Origin: RGIG1902 sp034926865
GTDB lineage: Bacteria > Bacillota > Clostridia > Oscillospirales > Butyricicoccaceae
Assembly: GCA_034926865.1 (NCBI GenBank)
Contig: JAYFQP010000028.1
Location: forward strand, 1-28,206
DNA: 28,206 nucleotides
Direction of reading: 5' to 3'
The translations under genes and the position numbers were made by a program. The notes under the pieces are model-generated. The model was given only the letters and a program-made list of their open reading frames with translations, was not told where the DNA came from and searched no databases. Within the stretch, counting starts at the first letter, position 1. Each line of letters starts with the position of its first letter. Positions 22,165-28,206 of this stretch are shown in pieces.

Positions 22165-23331
22165 TTAAACATATGGGCGATCTACCGTTATAACAGCAAA
22201 ATAGGGGCCGTCAAGCACGGTTATTGCTTTTTCCATCGCGGCTTTTGCCTCTTTTGGGGTAAGGCGCGAGTCCATCGGAAGCAGCACGTCAAAAATCAAA
22301 TTTGTATGTGTAGGACCGGTGACTGCCCTTAAATCATGGATTGTCATTCCCGGGTCGATGGCCGCTGCAAGCTGAGATACCTGATAGCGCAGGTGCGTTG
22401 TTTTGGCATCATCGCAGTCAATCGGATCCATATGTATTACGACATCGCATCCGAACTTTTTTGAAAGCTCTCTTTCGATATTATCTATCGCATCGTGCAG
22501 AACGAGAATATCGCCGTTGGAGTTTACTTCCGCGTGGAGAGATATCATCAGGCGCCCTGGTCCGTAATCGTGTATGATAAGGTCATGCATCCCGATGACT
22601 TCGCTGTGGCACATAACGGTTTTGGAAATATCATTTACAAACTCGGGGTCAGGTTTGGCGCCGAGCAGAGGCGTAACAGTATCTTTGGCAGCGTTGTATC
22701 CGGCATAAAGTATGACGAAAGCTACGATTAGACCCAGATATCCATCTATATCAACTGAGGTCAGTTTGGCAATTAAGGAACCGGCAAGCACCGCTGAAGT
22801 TGCAATCGCATCTCCAAGGCTGTCGGCCGAAGTGGCTTTCATGGCCGAGGAGTTTATCCTTTTGGCAAGGCTGCGGTTAAAAAGGCACATCATAAGCTTT
22901 ACTGCAATAGATATAGCGAGTATGACTGAAGAGAGGATGCTGAACATGACAGGCTCAGGGCTGAAAATCTGTTTGATTGAGCTTTTTAGCAGTTCAACAC
23001 CCATGAGAAGAATCGCCATAGAGACTAAAAGACCTGATAGATATTCTATCCTGCCGTGACCAAAAGGATGCTCTCTGTCAGGTTTATGTATAGCCAATTT
23101 AAAACCTATAAGAGTTACTGCCGAAGATCCCGCATCTGAGAGATTGTTGAAGGCGTCTGCCGTTATCGCGATAGAACCCGTGATAAGCCCCGCGAATAAC
23201 TTTGCTGCAAAAAGCAGAAAATTGGCAGCAATTCCTGTTGCGCTGCCAAGAAGGCCATACCGTTGACGCACTTTTGGATCAGATATATTTTCGCTGTCCT
23301 TGATAAACAGTCTGACAAGTAAGTCAGTCAT
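22165..23331 (-). CDS. Cation diffusion facilitator (CDF) family metal/proton antiporter
   Basis: A 388-residue membrane protein that should export a divalent metal. It has six predicted membrane helices, with the second carrying ITADAFNNLSDAGSS (56-70), then HPFGHGRIEYLSG (88-100) and a fifth helix with SADSLGDA. The transport site therefore reads Asp59-x3-Asn63/Asp66 and Asp-x3-Asp. It lacks the histidine usual in zinc exporters, which favours manganese or iron (inference). The C-terminal cytoplasmic domain is longer than in short CDF proteins, about 180 residues, and contains a His/Asp-rich HMDPIDCDDAKTTH stretch. GGAGG six bases before ATG 23331 fixes the start. It is divergent from the ABC ATPase gene. 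Confidence 0.9.
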   Translation of the reverse strand: MTDLLVRLFIKDSENISDPKVRQRYGLLGSATGIAANFLLFAAKLFAGLITGSIAITADAFNNLSDAGSSAVTLIGFKLAIHKPDREHPFGHGRIEYLSGLLVSMAILLMGVELLKSSIKQIFSPEPVMFSILSSVILAISIAVKLMMCLFNRSLAKRINSSAMKATSADSLGDAIATSAVLAGSLIAKLTSVDIDGYLGLIVAFVILYAGYNAAKDTVTPLLGAKPDPEFVNDISKTVMCHSEVIGMHDLIIHDYGPGRLMISLHAEVNSNGDILVLHDAIDNIERELSKKFGCDVVIHMDPIDCDDAKTTHLRYQVSQLAAAIDPGMTIHDLRAVTGPTHTNLIFDVLLPMDSRLTPKEAKAAMEKAITVLDGPYFAVITVDRPYV

Positions 23332-23384
23332 AAACTACCTCCGAAAAAAGATGATACGATGTTTTTGTTATGCGTATTCTTTCG

Positions 23385-23413
23385 TTGAAAAAAGGGCAAA
23401 TTATATATATAAT
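23385..23413 (+). promoter_or_regulatory. Promoter of the ABC ATPase-dCMP deaminase unit
   Basis: TTGAAA (23385-23390) and TATAAT (23408-23413) are 17 bases apart; the start codon is only 20 bases beyond the -10, so the leader is minimal. Confidence 0.6.
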
Positions 23414-23433
23414 ATGTAGCGAGGAATTGAAAA

Positions 23434-24099
23434 GTGATTCTGCTTGAAAACATTGTTAAAACATACAGCGGAAAAAACGGAGAAGTCGAGGCACTTAAAG
23501 GAGTCTCCCTGAGACTTGATCGGGGAGGCTTTCTTGCGATAACAGGAAGCTCCGGCTCTGGGAAAACCACACTTATGAATATTGTGGGATGTCTTGGCAG
23601 GCAGGATTCCGGAAGATATCTTCTAGATGGGGTTGATATCTCGAGACTTCGCGGGAATCAGATCAGCCGTATCCGCAACGAGAAACTCGGATTCGTTTTT
23701 CAGGGATTCAATCTTATTTCATCGATGACAGCGCTTGAAAACGTTATGCTGCCGCTTACCATAAGAGGGCTTCCCAGAAGCCGTGCACGCCAGACGGCGC
23801 TTGAGGCGCTTGAGGCAGTGGGGCTTGGGGACAGAATCAGCCACCGTCCTGGCAAGCTTTCGGGCGGTCAGCAGCAGAGAGTTGCCGTTGCAAGGGTGAT
23901 TGCATGCCAAACACCCCTTATATTGGCGGATGAACCTACAGGTAATCTCGATTCCAAGACTTCAGCTGAGATAATGGGAATTTTTACTGAGCTTAACCGC
24001 GGAGGAGTTACGATCCTGCTTATAACTCACGACCCTGGAATTGCAAAGTTGGCACCGTCAAGAGCTATGCTTGAAGATGGACGCATAGAGATATTATAA
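23434..24099 (+). CDS. ABC transporter ATP-binding protein (MacB/LolD/FtsE-type)
   Basis: A 221-residue ATPase of the class that pairs with MacB/FtsX-like permeases. Walker A GSSGSGKTT is at 38-46, the Q-loop FQGFNL near 89, signature LSGGQQQRVAVAR near 143, Walker B LILADEPTGNLD near 165, and the switch His in LLITHD. The opening LENIVKTYSGKNGEVEALKGVSL is typical of this group. It starts with GTG 23434 after GAGGA (23421-23425). The neighbours are a CDF gene and dCMP deaminase; no permease is present, which is unusual because these ATPases normally sit beside one. Confidence 0.93.
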   Translation: MILLENIVKTYSGKNGEVEALKGVSLRLDRGGFLAITGSSGSGKTTLMNIVGCLGRQDSGRYLLDGVDISRLRGNQISRIRNEKLGFVFQGFNLISSMTALENVMLPLTIRGLPRSRARQTALEALEAVGLGDRISHRPGKLSGGQQQRVAVARVIACQTPLILADEPTGNLDSKTSAEIMGIFTELNRGGVTILLITHDPGIAKLAPSRAMLEDGRIEIL

Positions 24100-24124
24100 G
24101 CCGTGACTGGCGAAAGGAAAAGAT

Positions 24125-24619
24125 ATGGAAAGAAGAGACAAGCACAATTACTACCTTGACATTGCGCAGACAGTATTGGAGCGCGGAACATGTCTGCGGC
24201 GAAATGTCGGAGCCATCATTGTCAAAAATGATGTGATTATTTCAACAGGTTATGCCGGAGCTCCCAGAGGCAGAGCCAACTGCTGTGATCTCGGAGAGTG
24301 CCGAAGGGAGAAGCTTGGGGTTCCGAGAGGCCAAAGATATGAGCTTTGCCGAAGCGTTCATGCCGAGCAAAATGCTATTATAGCGGCTTCAAGAGAAGAA
24401 ATGATAGGCTCCACACTCTATCTTGCAATGGCTGATTACCGCACAAAAGAGCTTATTGCTGACGCCAGCCCCTGCAATATGTGCAGGCGAATGATAATAA
24501 ACGCAGGAATAGAGCAGGTTATCATCCGAAACACACCCGAAACATACACGATACATAAAGTAAGCCGGTATGTGGAGGAGGATGACACACTGCCTGAGGA
24601 CCAGCTTAATACATATTGA
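24125..24619 (+). CDS. dCMP deaminase (ComEB-like)
   Basis: Zinc enzyme that deaminates dCMP to dUMP, precursor of dTMP. The 164 residues carry the catalytic HAE triad His79-Ala-Glu81 (SVHAEQNA) and zinc ligands Cys117 and Cys120 (SPCNMC). The extra cysteines at 53, 54, 59 and 75 (CCDLGEC, ELCRSVHAE) match a second structural zinc site known in the family. GAAAGGA precedes the ATG, 25 bases after the ABC ATPase, probably one transcript. It complements the pyr operon in pyrimidine metabolism but is not linked to it. Its end lies three bases from the end of the convergent SDR gene. Confidence 0.92.
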   Translation: MERRDKHNYYLDIAQTVLERGTCLRRNVGAIIVKNDVIISTGYAGAPRGRANCCDLGECRREKLGVPRGQRYELCRSVHAEQNAIIAASREEMIGSTLYLAMADYRTKELIADASPCNMCRRMIINAGIEQVIIRNTPETYTIHKVSRYVEEDDTLPEDQLNTY

Positions 24620-24622
24620 TTT

Positions 24623-25339
24623 CTATATTACCATACCGCCGTTGATTCCAAGAACCTGCCCGGTTATATAGCCAGCCATGTCTCCGGCAAGAAAGAGGGC
24701 GGCATGAGATATATCAGAGGGAGTGCCTATGCGCCCAGCCGGAATATCCTCACGGACAAGTTCCATTGTATCTTTGCCAAGCTGTTTATACATATCTGTG
24801 TCAATTACACCGGGGGCAATGGCATTGACGGTTATGCCCGAAGGAGCTACCTCTGAGGCCAGCGCCTTTGTCATTCCTATAAGCCCCGCCTTAACGGCTG
24901 AATAGTGAACTTCGCAGGAGGCCCCGCATACACCCCACATCGAGGAAATATTGATTATTCTTCCGCTTTTATGCGCTATCATAGAAGGAAGAATCTCACG
25001 GGTGATATAAAAAGGGGCACTGAGGTTGATGGCAACCATAGTCTGCCAATCGGAGTCGGTTATATCGGTAAAGAGCTTTTGCTGGGCGATGCCGGCATTG
25101 TTTATGAGCGCATCGATATGGCCCAAAAGGCTAAGAGCCCTTTGGGCTGCCGCGCGGCATTTTTCTGGGGAGGACAGGTCTGCGTTTACGGAGCATATAT
25201 TGCCGCCTGAAAGTTTTTCAGCCTGCTCCAACCCTGTATTATATGTAAAGCAGACATTATAGCCTGCTTTTGAGAAGGCAAGAACAAGATCCTGTCCTAT
25301 GCCTCGCGATCCGCCTGTGATAAAAGCGTTTTTTGACAT
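24623..25339 (-). CDS. Short-chain dehydrogenase/reductase, FabG-like
   Basis: A 238-residue NAD(P)-dependent oxidoreductase. The cofactor-binding TGGSRGIG is at 8-15, NNAG at 80-83, and the catalytic residues are Ser133 (NISSMWG), Tyr146 and Lys150 (HYSAVKAG). IAPGVIDTDM follows, and GITVNAIAPG is typical of 3-oxoacyl-ACP reductases. It lies outside any fatty-acid gene cluster, so a role in fatty acid synthesis is only one option, and a general ketoreductase is equally possible. AGG lies upstream of the ATG. The gene is alone on its strand, downstream of DUF378, and has its own promoter. Confidence 0.88.
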   Translation of the reverse strand: MSKNAFITGGSRGIGQDLVLAFSKAGYNVCFTYNTGLEQAEKLSGGNICSVNADLSSPEKCRAAAQRALSLLGHIDALINNAGIAQQKLFTDITDSDWQTMVAINLSAPFYITREILPSMIAHKSGRIINISSMWGVCGASCEVHYSAVKAGLIGMTKALASEVAPSGITVNAIAPGVIDTDMYKQLGKDTMELVREDIPAGRIGTPSDISHAALFLAGDMAGYITGQVLGINGGMVI

Positions 25340-25367
25340 ATCATAACCTCGTTAGCGTTTACCGATA

Positions 25368-25396
25368 ATTTTATCACAGTAGCGGTAAGACTTCAA
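25368..25396 (-). promoter_or_regulatory. Promoter of the SDR gene
   Basis: On the minus strand, TTGAAG (25391-25396) and TAAAAT (25368-25373) are 17 bases apart. A TTACCG/CGGTAA inverted repeat (about 25359-25387) overlaps the -10 region and could be an operator. Confidence 0.45.
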
Positions 25397-25398
25397 GC

Positions 25399-25599
25399 CT
25401 ACGCTGTGTGGTGACGGTCGTCAAACAGAAGAGCTATGCACCAGAGGCCGGCAATGCCGACGAGGGTGAAAACTATTCTGCTTCCCATGGCCAGCTGTCC
25501 ACCAAAAATCCAGGCAACGACGTCAAATTTGAAAATGCCTATGCTGCCCCAGTTCAGGGCCCCTATGATTGCCAGGATAAGAGCGATTTTGTTCATCAT
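25399..25599 (-). CDS. DUF378 family small membrane protein
   Basis: A 66-residue protein with two membrane helices: MMNKIALILAIIGALNWGSIGIF, then a polar turn, then a second helix VFTLVGIAGLWCIALLF. The conserved GALNWG and the closing Asp/His-rich tail DDRHHTA are typical of the DUF378 (YuzA) family, whose function is unknown. The frame is open to TTG 25614, but that codon overlaps the ribosome binding site GGAGG; ATG 25599, eight bases after it, is the real start. Confidence 0.85.
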   Translation of the reverse strand: MMNKIALILAIIGALNWGSIGIFKFDVVAWIFGGQLAMGSRIVFTLVGIAGLWCIALLFDDRHHTA

Positions 25600-25681
25600 A
25601 TTGAAATCCTCCAATTAATTGATAGGGATATTGTAATTATTCCCATAATTATCTGCTTTATTTATGAAAGTGTGAATAAAA

Positions 25682-26491
25682 ATGCCAATTTGCGATTTAC
25701 ATACTCATACCGTGTATTCTTTTGATGGCAAAGCGCTTCCAAAAAAGCTTTGCGCATCCGCTGAAGAAAAGGGACTTTTAGGTCTTGCAATAACCGAGCA
25801 CTACGATTTCTTTATCGATAATGAGTATATTTATTATGATTGTTTTACAAAAGAACGCAACAATAGTCTTAAACAGCTTGCCTCACTTTATTCAGGCAGG
25901 CTAAAAATATGGAAGGGTATTGAGCTTGGTCAGCCACATTATGATATTAAGAGGTATCAAAAAGTCATTTCCGGGGGAAAATTTGATATAATCATCGGGT
26001 CTATACACAATACAAGGGACGGCGTGTCCATATTTGACAGGTACTATAATAATCAAAAAGAATGCGATGAGCTTTTTGAGGCCTATTTTGCCGAGATGCG
26101 TGAAATGTGCGAAAAATGTGATTTCGATGTGCTTGGACATCTCGATTATCCTATCCGAGTAATGGGAGGCTGTTTTGAGAGAGATATTTCTCTTATTGAT
26201 TACAGAGAAATGATAGTTCCAATACTTGAACTATGTGCTGAAAAAGGGATTGCAATTGAGATAAACACCGCCGGAATGCGTAAGTGGCTTGGAATCCCAG
26301 GCCCGGCTTTATGGATTTTGAAAGAATATAAGTCTTTGGGTGGAAAAATGATAACCATAGGCAGTGATGCCCACATAGACCGGCATTGTGCTTGGGGTTT
26401 TGAGCAGGCAACTGAGCTTGCGCAAGAGGCGGGATTCTCGGATATGGTATATTTTGAGGGCAGAAAGCCGCACTTTTTAAGACTTGGGTAG
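25682..26491 (+). CDS. PHP-domain phosphatase, histidinol-phosphatase (HisJ)-like
   Basis: A 269-residue metal-dependent phosphoesterase. Metal ligands of the PHP fold are visible: His7-x-His9 (DLHTHT), then TEHYDF, Glu in GIELGQ, GSIHNT, LGHLDYP, and the C-terminal ITIGSDAH. The family includes HisJ/HisK histidinol phosphatases, but no his genes are nearby, so the assignment to histidine synthesis is not certain. The ribosome binding site is weak (GAAAGTG), and a putative promoter around 25619-25649 has a poor 19-base spacer. The ispE gene starts ten bases after its stop. Confidence 0.85.
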   Translation: MPICDLHTHTVYSFDGKALPKKLCASAEEKGLLGLAITEHYDFFIDNEYIYYDCFTKERNNSLKQLASLYSGRLKIWKGIELGQPHYDIKRYQKVISGGKFDIIIGSIHNTRDGVSIFDRYYNNQKECDELFEAYFAEMREMCEKCDFDVLGHLDYPIRVMGGCFERDISLIDYREMIVPILELCAEKGIAIEINTAGMRKWLGIPGPALWILKEYKSLGGKMITIGSDAHIDRHCAWGFEQATELAQEAGFSDMVYFEGRKPHFLRLG

Positions 26492-26501
26492 GAGAAAAGA
26501 G

Positions 26502-27362
26502 ATGAAAAGGCTTAAAGAGTTCTCGTATGGCAAGCTCAATCTCATGCTGAACATATCAGGCGTTCGTGAAGACGGGTATCATACGCTTGAGACTGTCATG
26601 CAGACAGTTTCGATTCATGATATCATCGATATAAGACTGAAGTCAAAAGGGGAAATTTCTCTTAAGTGCAATCTTCCTTACGTCCCTTCAGATGATCGGA
26701 ATATAGCATGGAAAGCAGCCAAAAAGTTTTGTGATCTTTCGGGATATAGCGGCGGGATAGATATTGATATCAGAAAAACCATTCCCGTAGGCGGCGGAAT
26801 GGCAGGGGGCAGCTCGAATGCGGCTACTGTTTTAAGCATGCTGAACCGCATGTGCGGAGATCCTCTTGGAAAACATGAGCTTGATAAGGCTGCTATTTCG
26901 CTGGGGGCAGATGTGCCGTTTTGTCTTAAAAGGGGAACTTATCTTGCCACGGGCATAGGGGAGATACTTGAAAAAGTTCCTGATATACCTGCATGCAGCA
27001 TTGTGGTGTGCAAACCTAAAATTTCTGTTTCAAGCAGAAACGCTTATAAGATGTATGATGAAAATGAGAACAAAGAGTTTTTTGATTACTTGAAAATGTT
27101 GAAAGCTCTTGAAACGGGGGATATTCGAATGGTGGCTGATTCTTTGGGCAATTCATTTGAACATCCCATATCTGTCGCATACCCCGAAATTGCGTCATTG
27201 AAAAAAAGACTTTTGGATATGGGAGCCATTGGGGCGGCAATGACGGGATCGGGTTCTGTTGTGTTTGGAATCTTTGAAGATGCGCGAAAAGCGCATAAAG
27301 CTAAAACCTCACTTCGGATGTCAAGGTATACTTCCTATTGTCTTCAGCCTGTTAGTGAATAA
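26502..27362 (+). CDS. ispE: 4-diphosphocytidyl-2-C-methyl-D-erythritol kinase
   Basis: GHMP kinase that phosphorylates CDP-methylerythritol in the MEP isoprenoid pathway. The 286 residues carry catalytic Lys11 (YGKLNLML), the ATP-binding glycine-rich PVGGGMAGGSSNA (95-107), Asp137 (LGADVPF) and the C-terminal MTGSGSVVFGIF. The frame is open to TTG 26484, but ATG 26502 has GGAG seven bases upstream and begins the conserved N terminus. It is likely co-transcribed with the PHP gene and precedes spoIIR. Confidence 0.95.
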   Translation: MKRLKEFSYGKLNLMLNISGVREDGYHTLETVMQTVSIHDIIDIRLKSKGEISLKCNLPYVPSDDRNIAWKAAKKFCDLSGYSGGIDIDIRKTIPVGGGMAGGSSNAATVLSMLNRMCGDPLGKHELDKAAISLGADVPFCLKRGTYLATGIGEILEKVPDIPACSIVVCKPKISVSSRNAYKMYDENENKEFFDYLKMLKALETGDIRMVADSLGNSFEHPISVAYPEIASLKKRLLDMGAIGAAMTGSGSVVFGIFEDARKAHKAKTSLRMSRYTSYCLQPVSE

Positions 27363-27386
27363 AACAAAAAACACCTGCCCATAATT
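27356..27386 (+). promoter_or_regulatory. Candidate forespore (sigma-F/sigma-G type) promoter of spoIIR
   Basis: TGAATA (27356-27361) and CATAATT (27380-27386) are 18 bases apart. This resembles the sigma-G/sigma-F consensus, TGnATA and CATAnTA. A nearby TATAAT (27391-27396) has no sigma-A -35 at the right distance. The -35 overlaps the last codons of ispE. Confidence 0.5.
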
Positions 27387-27413
27387 TTCCTATAATATAT
27401 AGGAGGGGTTTTT

Positions 27414-27983
27414 ATGTTGGCTAAAAGACGGATATTTAGATTATCAATGGCGATTGGTCTTGGACTGGCTATAGCGGCATGCTGCCTGCAGGCGTCGGCA
27501 CAAAGCAGGCTGAGCAGTAAAATAGTAAGGCTCCACGTATTGGCAAACTCTGATTCTGAGTTTGATCAGGCAATTAAGCTTAAAGTTCGGGATGCAGTGC
27601 TTCAATGCGGGATATCCGAACATCCAGGCGAGGAAGAACTTGAAAACATACGTCTCGCGGCCAGAGAGTGTCTTATTGAGAACGGCCAAGACGGAAGAGT
27701 AACGGCTTCATTTGAAAAAATCTATTTTGAAACAAGAGATTATGACGAGTTCTCGCTGCCCGCAGGGTATTATGATGCTGTGAGAGTCGTTATAGGCAAT
27801 GGGGAAGGCAGAAACTGGTGGTGCGTCGTATATCCATCACTTTGTACGGGATTTGCCGAAGCGGAAGCGGAGGGAGTGCTCAGCCAAGATGAAATCAACT
27901 TTATAAAAAAGGATGGCGAGGAGTATGTGGTGAGGTTTAAACTTCAGGAACTGATATCAGAGTGGAGCGCAAAACTCTTCTAA
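27414..27983 (+). CDS. spoIIR: Stage II sporulation protein R
   Basis: Secreted signal made in the forespore that triggers the SpoIIGA protease to activate pro-sigma-E in the mother cell. The 189 residues begin with a basic stretch and a membrane/signal segment (about 10-28). The family motifs follow: VRLHVLANSDSEFDQAIKLKVRDA (about 38-61) and LPAGYYDAVRVVIGNGEGRNWWCVVYP (about 118-144). AGGAGGGG precedes ATG 27414 by about five bases. It is the best evidence that the organism forms endospores. The gene is not flanked by other sporulation genes. Confidence 0.93.
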   Translation: MLAKRRIFRLSMAIGLGLAIAACCLQASAQSRLSSKIVRLHVLANSDSEFDQAIKLKVRDAVLQCGISEHPGEEELENIRLAARECLIENGQDGRVTASFEKIYFETRDYDEFSLPAGYYDAVRVVIGNGEGRNWWCVVYPSLCTGFAEAEAEGVLSQDEINFIKKDGEEYVVRFKLQELISEWSAKLF

Positions 27984-28086
27984 AGAAAATAGGGGCCTCT
28001 ATATTGTATGTTTAAACGACAGATTACACAAAATAATGAAACAAATAGCAAAATGATAAAAAAATAAAAAAAGCCGAAAAAAGGTG

Positions 28087-28116
28087 TTGACAAGAGGGAT
28101 AGGGGCGTGGTATTAT
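28087..28116 (+). promoter_or_regulatory. Strong sigma-A promoter at the right edge
   Basis: Perfect -35 TTGACA (28087-28092) and TATTAT (28111-28116) with an 18-base spacer. The preceding A-tracts (about 28050-28082) resemble an UP element of highly expressed stable-RNA operons. The 100 bases after spoIIR hold no other recognisable feature. Confidence 0.75.
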
Positions 28117-28122
28117 AAACAA

Positions 28123-28206
28123 GCGCCAGAGAGAGCGGCCACTGCGAAGTGCCTGAGCGAGCCGGAAACGGAAAGCAAAGGCAGAGCAGCGAGGAGCTTG
28201 ATGAGA
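28123..28206 (+). ncRNA. Start of a GC-rich structured transcript, truncated by the window
   Basis: Starting close to the predicted +1, the sequence is G/A- and C-rich with no ribosome binding site followed by a start codon. Two short helices with tetraloops can be drawn: CACT-GCGA-AGTG at about 28140-28151 and CCG-GAAA-CGG at about 28161-28170. It could be an rRNA operon leader, a riboswitch or another structured RNA; I cannot name it from what is visible. Confidence 0.35.

Noticed and set aside
28123..28206. T-box leader (AGAGAG followed by an ACTGCGAAGT hairpin)
   Set aside because: In a T-box, AGAGAG comes after the 5' strand of stem I and the K-turn; here it would fall at about +6 of the transcript, leaving no room for those parts.
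28120..28206. glmS ribozyme (AAGCGCC at the 5' end)
   Set aside because: The following sequence does not form the P1 pairing, and the conserved TTGACGAGG and TTATCGA blocks are absent or too poorly matched; the window ends before a full test.
1..28206. CRISPR arrays, tRNA genes, phage genes
   Set aside because: No regularly spaced repeats of CRISPR length, no cloverleaf with a conserved TTCRA arm, and no phage-type genes were seen on either strand by eye.

Overview
The window looks like chromosomal sequence from a spore-forming member of the Clostridia (Bacillota). The evidence is a Gram-positive style pyrimidine operon (class 1B PyrD with PyrK), GGAGG-type ribosome binding sites, frequent GTG starts, spoIIR, an ECF transporter S component, XpaC-like and DUF378 proteins, and compact A/T-rich sigma-A promoters with U-tract terminators. 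I see no insertion sequence, phage gene, CRISPR array, tRNA or complete rRNA gene.

Layout. (1) 1-800: the tail of a GNAT acetyltransferase and an HD-domain protein. (2) 800-10500: a complete de novo UMP operon, pyrB-pyrC-carA-carB-pyrK-pyrD-pyrF-pyrE. The genes mostly overlap or abut, and a good promoter and a foldable leader precede them. No pyrR gene or recognisable PyrR site is present. (3) 10.7-14.1 kb: an XpaC-like membrane protein, a GH3 lipoprotein, and a DUF1177 gene that is intact except for an in-frame TAA at codon 23. (4) 14.26-16.04 kb: a short leader with its own terminator, an ECF substrate-binding subunit, and a two-domain P-loop kinase, probably an uptake-and-phosphorylation unit. 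(5) 16.2-17.1 kb: a diacylglycerol-kinase-family lipid kinase. (6) 17.2-22.1 kb: two near-identical two-gene membrane modules (DUF3100-like plus a 165-residue partner), both on the minus strand, on either side of a plus-strand glycerate kinase. The promoter regions carry operator-like repeats. (7) 22.1-25.6 kb: a CDF metal transporter, an ABC ATPase without a permease, dCMP deaminase, an SDR oxidoreductase and a DUF378 protein. (8) 25.7-28.0 kb: a PHP phosphatase, ispE and spoIIR. (9) 28.08-28.206 kb: a strong promoter followed by GC-rich, foldable sequence that runs off the window.

How the genes work together. The pyr operon makes UMP from glutamine, bicarbonate and aspartate, and the dCMP deaminase at 24.1 kb supplies dUMP for dTMP. 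The most system-like and least explained part is the glycerate kinase flanked by duplicated membrane modules. I propose, as inference, that they transport glycerate or a related hydroxy-acid. Other points worth checking are the recoded or broken DUF1177 gene, the leaders of the pyr and ECF operons, and the RNA at the right edge.
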